Assembly: GCF_026967935.1 (NCBI RefSeq)
Contig: NZ_JAPVBL010000007.1
Coordinates: 62,001-126,000 of the forward strand
Source of the DNA: Modestobacter sp. VKM Ac-2982
GTDB lineage: Bacteria; Actinomycetota; Actinomycetes; Mycobacteriales; Geodermatophilaceae
Direction: 5' to 3'
Length of the DNA stretch: 64,000 bases
How positions within the stretch are numbered: the first letter of the stretch is position 1; the number at the start of each line of letters is the position of its first letter. The position numbers and the translations under genes are program-made. Below are positions 46,924 to 57,593 of this stretch, piece by piece. The notes below the pieces were generated by a model. It made no database searches and was not told the origin of the DNA. It worked only from the letters and a program-made list of their open reading frames with translations.

Positions 46924-48831
46924 GTGAGCTCACCGATGACGTCCATGGCCGCGATGCGGTCGTTCAGCACCGACCGGTCGGTCACCTCCCGCGGCGTCCC
47001 CAAGGGGACCGTGCGCCGGATCCTGAGCATCGCCGGGCCCTACCGCCGGGAACTGATCGGCTTCCTGGCGCTCGTCGTCTTCTCCGCGGTGATCGGGGTG
47101 GTCACCCCGCTGCTGGCCGGTGACATCGTCAACCGGATCGCCAACCTGACCGGCACGGCCGGCGACATCGTCAGGATCGCGCTGTTCATCGCCGGGCTGG
47201 CCGTGCTCGACGCTGCCAGTTCGCTCGTGCAGCGCTGGTACTCCGCCCGGATCGGCGAGGGCGTCATCTACGACCTGCGCACCCGGGTGTTCGAGCACGT
47301 GCAGCGGATGCCGGTCGCCTTCTTCACCCGCACCCAGACGGGTGCGCTGGTCAGCCGGCTGAACAACGACGTCATCGGCGCGCAGCGGGCCTTCACCTCC
47401 ACGCTGTCCGGGGTCGTCTCCAACGTGATCGCCCTGGTGCTGACCGCCGGGGTCATGTTGAGCCTCTCCTGGCGGATCACCCTGCTGTCGATCGTGATGG
47501 TGCCGCTGTTCGTGGTGCCGGCCCAGCGGATCGGCAAGAAGCTGCAGACGATCACCCGGGAGTCCTACGGGCTCAACGCCTCGATGAACGCGACGATGAC
47601 CGAGCGGTTCAACGTCGCCGGGGCGCTGCTGGTCAAGCTGTTCGGCCGGCCCGAGGTCGAGGCGGACTCCTTCCGCGGCCGGGCGTCCCGGGTGCGCGAC
47701 ATCGGCGTGCTCTCGGCGATGTACGGCCGCACCTTCTTCACCGCCCTGACCCTGGTCGCCGCGCTGGCCACCGCCCTGGTCTACGGGCTCGGTGGCTGGC
47801 TGGCGTTCACCGGGCAGCTGTCCGCCGGTGACGTCGTCGCCCTGGCGCTGCTGCTGGCCCGGCTCTACGGGCCGCTGACGGCGCTGGCCAACGTCCGGGT
47901 CGACGTGATGAGCGCGCTGGTCAGCTTCGACCGGGTGTTCGAGGTGCTCGACCTGGCCCCGATGATCGCCGAGGCCCCCGACGCGGTGCCGGTCCCGGCC
48001 GATGACCGGTCCCTGGAGTTCGAGTCGGTCTCCTTCCGCTACCCGTCGGCGGCGGAGGTGTCGCTGGCGTCGCTGGAGGACGTCGCCGTCCCCGAGCACG
48101 GGCAGCCGGCCGAGGTGCTGCACGACGTCTCCTTCCGGGCCGGACCGGGCCAGCTGGTCGCCCTGGTCGGCACCTCCGGCGCGGGGAAGTCGACGATGGC
48201 CGCCCTGGTGTCCCGGCTCTACGACGTCACCGAGGGCGCCGTCCGGGTCGGCGGGGTCGACGTCCGGCAGGCCACCACCGCCTCGCTGCGGGACGCGATC
48301 GGCGTGGTCAGCCAGGATGCCCACCTGTTCCACGACACCATCCGGGCCAACCTCCGCTACGCGAAGCCCGACGCCACCGAGGACGAGCTGTGGTCGGCGC
48401 TCACCGGGGCCCGGATCGCCGCCCTGGTCCACTCGCTGCCCGACGGGTTGGACACCGTGGTCGGCGACCGCGGCCACCGGATGTCCGGCGGGGAGAAGCA
48501 GCGGCTGGCGATCGCCCGGGTGCTGCTGAAGGCGCCGGGCATCGTGATCCTCGACGAGGCGACCGCCCACCTGGACAGCGAGTCCGAGGTGGCCGTGCAG
48601 CACGCGCTGGACGCGGCGCTGGCCGGGCGGACCTCCCTGGTGATCGCCCACCGGCTGTCCACCATCCGCGGCGCCGACCAGATCCTGGTGGTCGACGACG
48701 GCCGGATCGTCGAGCGCGGCACCCACGACGAGCTGCTCGCCGCCGGCGGCCACTACGCGGACCTCTATCGCACCCAGTTCGCGCCGGCCGAGGACCGGGT
48801 CGGAGACGACCGAGCCCTCCAGGTCGGATGA
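46924..48831 (+). CDS. ABC exporter, fused membrane and ATPase domains
   Basis: 635 residues, type IV (MsbA-like) exporter. N-terminal cytoplasmic ~35 residues, six membrane helices between ~45 and ~330 (e.g. LIGFLALVVFSAVIGVVTPLL, TFFTALTLVAALATALVY), then ATPase domain: Walker A GTSGAGKST, Q-loop GVVSQDAHLFHDTIRANLRYA, signature MSGGEKQRLAIAR, Walker B IVILDEATAHLDSESE, H-loop IAHRLSTI. Works as a homodimer or with an unlinked partner. Substrate (drug, lipid or peptide) not predictable. Confidence 0.95.
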   Translation: MSSPMTSMAAMRSFSTDRSVTSRGVPKGTVRRILSIAGPYRRELIGFLALVVFSAVIGVVTPLLAGDIVNRIANLTGTAGDIVRIALFIAGLAVLDAASSLVQRWYSARIGEGVIYDLRTRVFEHVQRMPVAFFTRTQTGALVSRLNNDVIGAQRAFTSTLSGVVSNVIALVLTAGVMLSLSWRITLLSIVMVPLFVVPAQRIGKKLQTITRESYGLNASMNATMTERFNVAGALLVKLFGRPEVEADSFRGRASRVRDIGVLSAMYGRTFFTALTLVAALATALVYGLGGWLAFTGQLSAGDVVALALLLARLYGPLTALANVRVDVMSALVSFDRVFEVLDLAPMIAEAPDAVPVPADDRSLEFESVSFRYPSAAEVSLASLEDVAVPEHGQPAEVLHDVSFRAGPGQLVALVGTSGAGKSTMAALVSRLYDVTEGAVRVGGVDVRQATTASLRDAIGVVSQDAHLFHDTIRANLRYAKPDATEDELWSALTGARIAALVHSLPDGLDTVVGDRGHRMSGGEKQRLAIARVLLKAPGIVILDEATAHLDSESEVAVQHALDAALAGRTSLVIAHRLSTIRGADQILVVDDGRIVERGTHDELLAAGGHYADLYRTQFAPAEDRVGDDRALQVG

Positions 48832-48962
48832 GCGGAGCGTCCGGGGCGAGGCACCGACCGTAGTGGCCGTGCCGCTCAGTGCCGGCGGGGACTGCGATCC
48901 GGTCGGGCCCGTGGCACGTTCCCCCCGACGGCGCCCGTCACCCGAGCCATGGGAGGCCCACC

Positions 48963-49238
48963 ATGACCATCCAGCCGCCGCCATCCGTGGCTTCCGGCCG
49001 GCCGTGCCCGGTGACCGTGCCGCCGCCCGGCGACGTCCCGTCCCTGGAGCTCTTCCTCGGGGACGCCGAGTTCACCGTCGACAGCGGCGGGCCGCTGCTG
49101 GTCCGAGGGCACGGGGTGCCGCTCGGCGAGCGGGTCCGGTTCCACGAGAAGGACGAGATCGGTGGCAAGGACGTCCGGGTCTGGCACGTGTCCCAGGCGG
49201 ACGGCGGGTTCGTCGCCGAACCCCTCGCCTCTTTCTGA
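48963..49238 (+). CDS. uncharacterised 91-aa protein
   Basis: Small soluble protein with GGGAGGCCC just before the ATG. Sequence SLELFLGDAEFTVDSGGPLLVRGHGVPLGERVRFHEKDEIGGKDVRVWHVSQADGG is beta-rich and could be a small beta-barrel or cupin-like fold, but I do not recognise the family. No signal peptide or Cys. Stand-alone between the exporter and the NTF2-like gene. Confidence 0.7.
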   Translation: MTIQPPPSVASGRPCPVTVPPPGDVPSLELFLGDAEFTVDSGGPLLVRGHGVPLGERVRFHEKDEIGGKDVRVWHVSQADGGFVAEPLASF

Positions 49239-49309
49239 GCGGCGCAATCCGGACCCAGGTCAGACCGCGGCCCGAGGGCACGGGGTCGGCCCCGGCGGGG
49301 CGGGCACAC

Positions 49310-49315
49310 TACGGT
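49310..49315 (+). promoter_or_regulatory. -10 element upstream of the NTF2-like gene
   Basis: TACGGT, 39 nt before the TTG at 49355, with a ribosome site AGGAG between. Low support alone. Confidence 0.3.
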
Positions 49316-49354
49316 CACTCTCGACCCACTCGTACCACCCGCAGGAGCACTCCC

Positions 49355-49822
49355 TTGAGCGCAGGTCATCCGCAGGACACCCAGATCCGGGCGCTGTACG
49401 CGCGGTACCTCGCGGGATGGAACCAGCGCAGCGGCGTCACGGTGTCCTCGGTCTTCGCCGACGACGGCGAGGTCATCGACCTCGACGGCACCCTGCGCAG
49501 CGGCCGGCTCAGCATCGCCGCCGACATGCGCCGGATGTTCAGCGAGCACCGGACCCCCACGTTCGTCGGCATCGTGCGCTCGGTGCGCAGGCTGGCCGAC
49601 GGCGTCGTGGTGCTGCACGCGGTGGCCGGGATGGTGCCGCCAGGCGCTGACGCCGTCGACCCCGCGCTGCACACGGTCCACGCGCTCACGGCCATCGAAG
49701 AACAGGGGCGGTGGAAGATCGCCCTCCTGCAGAGCACCCCGGCCCGCTACGGCGGCCGGGCCGGCGCCGTGACGGGGCTGACCGCGGAGCTGGAGGCGGC
49801 GCGGCACGAGGCCGCCCGGTGA
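49355..49822 (+). CDS. SnoaL/NTF2-like protein (SgcJ/EcaC type)
   Basis: 155 residues; TTG start 7 nt after GCAGGAG. Sequence IRALYARYLAGWNQRSGVTVSSVFADDGEVIDLDGTLRSGRLSIAADMRRMFSEHRTPTFVGIVRSVRRLADGVVVLHAVAGMV is the cone-shaped alpha+beta barrel of the NTF2 superfamily, with the DDGEVIDLDG segment typical of SgcJ/EcaC proteins. These bind small hydrophobic molecules; function here unknown. Stop overlaps the next GTG (GTGA), so co-translated with the rhodanese. Confidence 0.82.
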   Translation: MSAGHPQDTQIRALYARYLAGWNQRSGVTVSSVFADDGEVIDLDGTLRSGRLSIAADMRRMFSEHRTPTFVGIVRSVRRLADGVVVLHAVAGMVPPGADAVDPALHTVHALTAIEEQGRWKIALLQSTPARYGGRAGAVTGLTAELEAARHEAAR

Positions 49823-50643
49823 CCGTGCTGACCGCGGCCGAGGAGCTCCTCGGCCGCACCGCGGACGTCGTGCTCCTCGACGTCCGCTGGGCGCTCGGCC
49901 GCACCGACGGGCAGGACCGGTACCGAGCCGGGCACCTGCCGGGCGCCGTCTACGTCGACCTGCCCACCGAACTCGCGGCCGGCGCCTCACCCGCGGCGGG
50001 GCGGCACCCGCTCCCGTCGGTACAGGGACTGCAAGCAGCTGCCCGCCGCTGGGGCGTCTCCACCGGTTCCCGGGTGGTCGTCTACGACGCGGCCAACGGC
50101 CTGGTGGCTGCCCGGGCATGGTGGCTGCTCCGCTGGGGTGGGCTGACCGACGTCACGATCCTGGACGGCGGACTGCGCGCCTGGACGGCGGCCGGTGGCG
50201 AGCTGGAGACCGGCGACGTCGCGCCCGTCGCGGGAGACGTGGTGCTGACCGGCGGCGGGATGCCCGTGCTCACCGCCGACGAGGCGGCCGACCTCCCCGT
50301 GGCCGGTGGGGTGCTGCTCGACGCCCGGGCCGGGGAGCGGTACCGCGGCGAGGTCGAGCCGGTCGACCCGCGGGCCGGCCACGTGCCGGGTGCGGTCAGC
50401 GCACCCACCACGGAGAACCTCGACCCGGACGGCACCTTCGCTACAGCGGCTGTACTGACCGACCGGTTCGTCGCGCTGGGCGTCCGGCCGGGGACGACGG
50501 TGGGCGTCTACTGCGGCTCCGGCGTCACCGCGGCACACCAGGTGGCCGCGCTCGCCGAGGCCGGCATCGAGGCCGCCCTGTGGCCCGGCTCCTGGTCGCA
50601 GTGGTCCGCCGACCCGGCCCGCCCGGTCGCCACCGGCCCCTGA
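49819..50643 (+). CDS. thiosulphate/3-mercaptopyruvate sulphurtransferase
   Basis: 274 residues, GTG start. Two rhodanese domains: the N-terminal inactive one (VVLLDVRWALGRTDGQDRYRAGHLPGAVYVDLPTEL) and the C-terminal catalytic one (LLDARAGERYRGEVEPVDPRAGHVPGAV ... VGVYCGSGVTAAHQ, active Cys in YCGSGVT). CGSGVTA is the mercaptopyruvate class. Supplies sulphane sulphur or detoxifies cyanide. Overlaps the upstream NTF2-like gene; ends in a hairpin that includes its stop. Confidence 0.92.
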   Translation: MTVLTAAEELLGRTADVVLLDVRWALGRTDGQDRYRAGHLPGAVYVDLPTELAAGASPAAGRHPLPSVQGLQAAARRWGVSTGSRVVVYDAANGLVAARAWWLLRWGGLTDVTILDGGLRAWTAAGGELETGDVAPVAGDVVLTGGGMPVLTADEAADLPVAGGVLLDARAGERYRGEVEPVDPRAGHVPGAVSAPTTENLDPDGTFATAAVLTDRFVALGVRPGTTVGVYCGSGVTAAHQVAALAEAGIEAALWPGSWSQWSADPARPVATGP

Positions 50644-50670
50644 GGGGCCAAAATCGCGAGTTTGGCCCCT
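50643..50670. terminator. hairpin terminator after the sulphurtransferase
   Basis: Perfect 10-bp stem AGGGGCCAAA / TTTGGCCCCT with an 8-nt loop; the first arm begins at the last base of the stop codon. Confidence 0.75.
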
Positions 50671-50709
50671 GCGGGATGAACAGAGCCGCGGGAGATCATC
50701 CCGGGTCGG

Positions 50710-50715
50710 TAGCGT
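50710..50715 (+). promoter_or_regulatory. -10 element of a leaderless promoter (small membrane protein)
   Basis: TAGCGT followed by 7 nt and GTG at 50723. An in-frame GTG at 50714 overlaps the hexamer and cannot be the start of this transcript. Confidence 0.5.
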
Positions 50716-50722
50716 GCCCCAG

Positions 50723-51100
50723 GTGATCATGGTCGCTGCCGTCGTGGGCGTCGCGTTGCTCGGCGGCCTGGCCGTCTTCCAGGTGTCGCTGATCGCCGGC
50801 GCGCCCCTGGGCCGGTTCGCCTGGGGTGGCCAGCACGAGGTCCTACCGACAGGCCTCCGGGTCGGCAGTGCGGTGTCGATCGTGGTCTACGGGCTCGTCG
50901 CCGCGCTGCTGCTGCAGGTGGCCGGGGCGCTGGACGTCCTGCCGCGCGGCGTGGCCGACGTGACCATCTGGGTGCTGACGGCGTACTTCGCCGTCGGGGT
51001 GCTGATGAACGCCGTCTCGCGCAGCCGGCCGGAGCGTTTGGTCATGACGCCGGTGGCGCTCGCACTGGCCGTCGTCTGCCTGGTGCTCGCCCTGCAGTGA
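50723..51100 (+). CDS. small four-helix membrane protein
   Basis: 125 residues. Four hydrophobic helices: VAAVVGVALLGGLAVFQVSLIAG, VGSAVSIVVYGLVAALLLQVAG, VTIWVLTAYFAVGVLMNAVS and VALALAVVCLVLALQ, with a conserved-looking loop RFAWGGQHEVLPTGLR between the first two. No family recognised for certain; resembles uncharacterised actinobacterial integral membrane proteins. Converges with the sirohydrochlorin-chelatase-like gene, 7 nt between the stops. Confidence 0.8.
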   Translation: MIMVAAVVGVALLGGLAVFQVSLIAGAPLGRFAWGGQHEVLPTGLRVGSAVSIVVYGLVAALLLQVAGALDVLPRGVADVTIWVLTAYFAVGVLMNAVSRSRPERLVMTPVALALAVVCLVLALQ

Positions 51101-51107
51101 CGCCGGA

Positions 51108-51815
51108 TCAGGCGGGGGTGAGCGCCGCGTCGTAGCGGTCGAGCAGGACGGCGGCGATCCGCTCGTCGGGCAGCAAAGGCGCCGTGACGCAATCGGCGCC
51201 GGCCCCCTGGAGCTTGTCGTGGAAGTGTCCGGGCGCCAGCAGGTAGGCGGCGACCACCACCCGCTGGGCCCCGGCCGCGCGTGCGGCGGCGACGGCGTCG
51301 GGGACGGGGGGCTGGGCGGCCGACCCGTAGCCGGTGGTGACCGGGCCGGCCCAGTCGCGCTGGAGCAGTGCCGCGGTGTCCTCGACGTCCTGTACCGAGC
51401 GCTTGTCGCTGGAGCCGGCGGCGGCGAGCACGATCGCGGTGGCCGGGTCGTCGCGGTCGGCGCCCGCAGCGACCAGCCGGTCGGTGAGCACGCCCACCAG
51501 CCGGGCGTCGGGCCCCAGCGGCCGGGCGGCCACCGCCGACGGGTGGTCGGCGACGGCACCGGCGATGTCGACGTGCACGTGGTAGCCGCCGGACAGCAGC
51601 AGCGGGACGACGACGGCCGGGGTGGCCGACTCGCCCAGCCCGCGGACGACGTCGACGACGGTGGGCGGCTGCACGTCGACGAAGGCGGCGGTGGTGGTGA
51701 GCCCGGGCCGCAGCGCGCGGGCGGCGAGCGCGAGCTGACCGATCAGCCGCCGTCCGGTGGGGTTGCGGGTGCCGTGGGCGCAGGCGACCAGCACGGGCTG
51801 GGAGTGGTCGTTCAT
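51108..51815 (-). CDS. sirohydrochlorin chelatase-like protein (CbiX/SirB family)
   Basis: 235 residues. CbiX/SirB enzymes insert Co or Fe into sirohydrochlorin for cobalamin or sirohaem. Start LVACAHGTRNPTGR supplies the chelatase His (HGTR); second His pattern LLLSGGYHVHVDI; the N- and C-terminal halves are similar (VVVAAYLLAPGHFHDKL repeats the motif), as in the duplicated fold. No other tetrapyrrole or nitrite/sulphite reductase genes are near, so the pathway partner is elsewhere. Confidence 0.88.
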   Translation of the reverse strand: MNDHSQPVLVACAHGTRNPTGRRLIGQLALAARALRPGLTTTAAFVDVQPPTVVDVVRGLGESATPAVVVPLLLSGGYHVHVDIAGAVADHPSAVAARPLGPDARLVGVLTDRLVAAGADRDDPATAIVLAAAGSSDKRSVQDVEDTAALLQRDWAGPVTTGYGSAAQPPVPDAVAAARAAGAQRVVVAAYLLAPGHFHDKLQGAGADCVTAPLLPDERIAAVLLDRYDAALTPA

Positions 51816-51864
51816 GGCTGCCTCCTGGGCATCGAGACCGCCGTCAGCGACCAGTGGGGGAGCG

Positions 51865-52625
51865 TCACAGGGCGCGGGTGACGCCGCCGTCGACGGCCAG
51901 CATGGTGCCGGTGACGTAGGAGGCGGCGGGGGAGAGGGCGAAGGCGGCGACCGCGCCGAACTCCTCGGGGCGGCCCACCCGGCGCAGCGGGATGGCTGCC
52001 TCGGTGCGGGCGCGGGCGGCCGAGGGGTCGCCGGAGGCGGCCTCGATCTCGGTGATCCGGTCGGTGGCGATCGTGCCGGGCAGCAGGCCGAACACCCGGA
52101 TGCCGCGCGGCCCGAGCTCGTCGGCCAGCGCCTTCGTGGTCATCGCCAGGCCGGGCCGCAGGCCGTTGGAGATGGCCAGGTGCCCGATCGGCTGGCGCAC
52201 GGAGGTGGAGAGCACCAGCCCGATCGCGGCGTCGGAGGACAGGTGCGGCACGAGTGCCCGGATCAGCCGGAGCGGCCCGAGCAGGACGCTCTCGACCCCG
52301 GCCCGCCAGGCGTCCTCCGGGACCTCGAGCACGCTGCCCGGTGCCGGTCCGCCGACGGAGATCAGCACGCCGTCGACCCGGCCCAGCCGGTCGACCGCCG
52401 CGCCGACCAGCTCCTCGGCGGCCGAGGGGTCGGCCAGGTCGGCGGCCAGCCCGGAGGCTGCGGGCGCCCCGCCGAGCGAGGCGACGGCGGCATCGACCGA
52501 CTCGGGGGACCGGGAGCTGATCAGCACCCGGGCCCCGTCGTCGACGAGGGCCCGGGCGGTCGCGAGCCCCAGCCCCCGGCTGGCGCCGGTGAGCAGGAGC
52601 CCGCGGCCGCCCAGGCCCAGGTCCA

Positions 52626-52626
<1 letters not shown>
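51865..52626 (-). CDS. atypical short-chain dehydrogenase/reductase (SDR)
   Basis: 253 residues. Rossmann fold with NAD(P) motif TGASRGLGLA at residues 14-23 and the conserved AVDGG near the C-terminus. The position of the catalytic Tyr-x3-Lys reads SNGLRPG instead (Tyr replaced by Ser, Lys by Arg), although the preceding Ser (VLSTSVRQ) remains. Some SDR-like families naturally have this pattern. It may be catalytically altered or a binding protein. The ATG overlaps the acnA stop (TGATG), so it is the second gene of an acnA-SDR unit. Confidence 0.88.
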
Positions 52627-55487
<2,861 letters not shown>

Positions 55488-55742
55488 TGCTTGCGCCTCA
55501 CCCTCGCTGGTCCTGCGCGCGTCCTGCGCCTCGATGTGCCACCCTCGATCATCCCAGCCCCCGGCCGGGGATGTGGAGCAAGGCCACCCTTTCCTCACCC
55601 TCGGTGAGCACTCTCACGACGGACGGCGGTCGGCGCGGGGGCACCGGCGACCTCACGTGTCCGGGCAGTCACCGCAGCCCCGGGGGACCCGCGCACGCGG
55701 CGTGCCGTGCGCCGGCGGCCCCCACGCGTGCGCTGGGTCACC

Positions 55743-55748
55743 TAGCGT
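55743..55748 (+). promoter_or_regulatory. -10 element of a leaderless promoter (PAP2 gene)
   Basis: TAGCGT with 8 nt to the ATG at 55757. Confidence 0.45.
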
Positions 55749-55756
55749 GCCGCGCC

Positions 55757-56752
55757 ATGACCCTCGCGGACACCACTGGGACGACGACGTCCGCAGTCGA
55801 GCTGTCGGTCCCGACGGACCGGTACCGCGGCGCCCGTCTGCTGGGGACCGGTGGGCTGCTGGCCACCTTCCTTGCCACCTGCGTCGTCACCGGCCTGCCG
55901 ACCGATCGCCTGGTGCTGCTGGGCTGGGTGGTCGCGGTGTTGGCCGTGCAGTCCCTGGGCCGGGGGTGGTCCGCGCTCCTCCGGCTGCTCGCCGACTGGC
56001 TCCCGCTGGCCGGGGTCCTGCTGCTGTACGACCTCAGCCGCGGGTTCGCCGACGGGCTGGGCATGCCGGTGGCCGTCGGCGAGCTCGCGGCGGCCGACCG
56101 GTGGCTCGCCGGCGGCGTGCTGCCCACGGTCTGGCTGCAGGAGCACTGGGGCGCCGCCTGGTGGACGGTGGTCGCGTCGCTGGTCTACAGCAGCCACTTC
56201 GTGGTGACTCCGGTGGTGCTCGGCGTCCTCTGGCTGCGCGACCGGTCCCGCTGGGCCGGCTACGCCCGGTTGGTGGTGGGGCTGTCGGCGGCCGGGCTGG
56301 TCACCTACGTGCTGTATCCGGCGGCGCCGCCCTGGCTGGCCGCGAAGGACGGCGTCATCGAGCACGTGGACCGGCTCAGCAACTCCGGCTGGGCCGTGCT
56401 GGGGCTGGACAAGGCCGGTGCCCTGCTCTCCTCCGGGCAGGGGCAGGTCAACCAGGTGGCGGCGGTGCCCTCGCTGCACACCGCCTTCGCCGTCCTGACC
56501 GTGCTGGTGCTGCTGCCGGTGGCCACCCGGGTGTGGCAGCGGGCGGCGCTGCTGGCCTACGCGGTGGCGATGCCGGTCGTGCTGGTGTGGTCCGGGGAGC
56601 ACTACGTGGTCGACACGCTGCTCGGGGCGCTCTACGCCGGGGCGGTGTGGCTGCTGGTGCCGCGGCTGGTCGCGGCGGCCTCCCGAGCGATCCGGCGTCC
56701 GGTCCTGCCAGCCGAGGTCGGCGCGCGGCAGCGGGAGGCGGTGGCTGCCTAG
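55757..56752 (+). CDS. PAP2-superfamily membrane phosphatase/transferase
   Basis: 331 residues, six or seven membrane helices. PAP2 core: SSHFVVTPVVLGVLWLRDRSRW, VAAVPSLHTAFAVL (catalytic His in PSLH) and SGEHYVVDTLLGALYAGAVW (second His and Asp). The layout resembles inositol-phosphorylceramide synthase/AUR1-like bacterial proteins, which transfer or hydrolyse lipid phosphates at the membrane surface. Substrate unknown; phosphatidylinositol lipids are plausible in actinobacteria. The frame is open further upstream, but the -10 hexamer fixes the start. Confidence 0.88.
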   Translation: MTLADTTGTTTSAVELSVPTDRYRGARLLGTGGLLATFLATCVVTGLPTDRLVLLGWVVAVLAVQSLGRGWSALLRLLADWLPLAGVLLLYDLSRGFADGLGMPVAVGELAAADRWLAGGVLPTVWLQEHWGAAWWTVVASLVYSSHFVVTPVVLGVLWLRDRSRWAGYARLVVGLSAAGLVTYVLYPAAPPWLAAKDGVIEHVDRLSNSGWAVLGLDKAGALLSSGQGQVNQVAAVPSLHTAFAVLTVLVLLPVATRVWQRAALLAYAVAMPVVLVWSGEHYVVDTLLGALYAGAVWLLVPRLVAAASRAIRRPVLPAEVGARQREAVAA

Positions 56753-56755
56753 CCT
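56750..56755 (+). promoter_or_regulatory. -10 element of a leaderless promoter (sirtuin), overlapping the PAP2 stop
   Basis: TAGCCT whose first three bases are the stop codon of the PAP2 gene; 6 nt then GTG at 56762. The sirtuin can thus be expressed by itself. Confidence 0.45.
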
Positions 56756-56761
56756 GGGGAG

Positions 56762-57496
56762 GTGACCGCCCCCGACTGGCTCCGTGCTGCGCGCCGGATC
56801 TGCGTGCTCACCGGCGCCGGCATCTCCACCGACAGCGGCATCCCCGACTACCGCGGCCCCAACGGCGTCTGGACCCGCGACCCGGACGCCGAGAAGCTGG
56901 TCACCCTCTCGTACTACGTGGCCGACCCGGAGATCCGCCGCCGGGCCTGGCTCATGCGCCGGGACACCGCCCCCGACGCGCGTCCCAACGCCGGGCACGC
57001 CGCGCTGGTCGACCTGGAGCGGCAGGGCCGGCTGCGGGCGCTGCTCACCCAGAACGTCGACGGGCTGCACACTGACGCGGGCAGCAGCGGAGTGCTGGAA
57101 CTCCACGGCACCGTCCGCGAGGTCGAGTGCCTGGCCTGCGGTGCGCGCACGCCGATGACGGCGGCGCTGGCCCGGGTGGACGCCGGCGAGCCCGACCCGG
57201 CCTGCGCCGACTGCGGCGGCGTCCTCAAGTCGGCGACGATCAGCTTCGGCCAGGCGCTGGACGCCGACGTGCTCGACGTCGCCGCGCAGGCCGCCGCCGA
57301 CTGCGACGTGTTCCTGGCCGTCGGCACCTCGCTCGGGGTGCACCCGGCGGCCGGACTGGTCGAGGTGGCCGCCGCCTCCGGTGCCCGGGTGGTCATCGTC
57401 AACGCCGAGCCGACCCCCTACGACGGGCTCGCCGACCTGGTCGTGCGGGAGCCGATCGGCACCGCCCTGCCCCGGCTGCTGGCCGCCGCGGACTGA
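56762..57496 (+). CDS. Sir2-family NAD-dependent protein deacylase
   Basis: 244 residues. NAD-binding LTGAGISTDSGIPDYRGPNGVW, TQNVDGLH, catalytic His in ELHGTVREVEC, zinc Cys pairs CLACG and CADCGG, and VGTSLGVHPAAGL. Removes acyl groups from lysines, commonly reactivating acyl-CoA synthetases. It is immediately followed by an acyl-CoA synthetase, which matches the known control of such synthetases by lysine acylation; that link here is inference. Confidence 0.93.
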   Translation: MTAPDWLRAARRICVLTGAGISTDSGIPDYRGPNGVWTRDPDAEKLVTLSYYVADPEIRRRAWLMRRDTAPDARPNAGHAALVDLERQGRLRALLTQNVDGLHTDAGSSGVLELHGTVREVECLACGARTPMTAALARVDAGEPDPACADCGGVLKSATISFGQALDADVLDVAAQAAADCDVFLAVGTSLGVHPAAGLVEVAAASGARVVIVNAEPTPYDGLADLVVREPIGTALPRLLAAAD

Positions 57497-57524
57497 GCGG
57501 CTCGTGGGAGCGCCCCCGGCCCGT

Positions 57525-57530
57525 TAGCGT
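57525..57530 (+). promoter_or_regulatory. -10 element upstream of the acyl-CoA synthetase
   Basis: TAGCGT, 63 nt before the ATG at 57594, a leadered promoter. Ribosome site GGGGAG just before the start. Confidence 0.35.
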
Positions 57531-57593
57531 GACGCCCACCACGTTCGGACAGCGGCCGGCACCGCAGCCGGCCCCGGCACCGGGGAGCCCGGC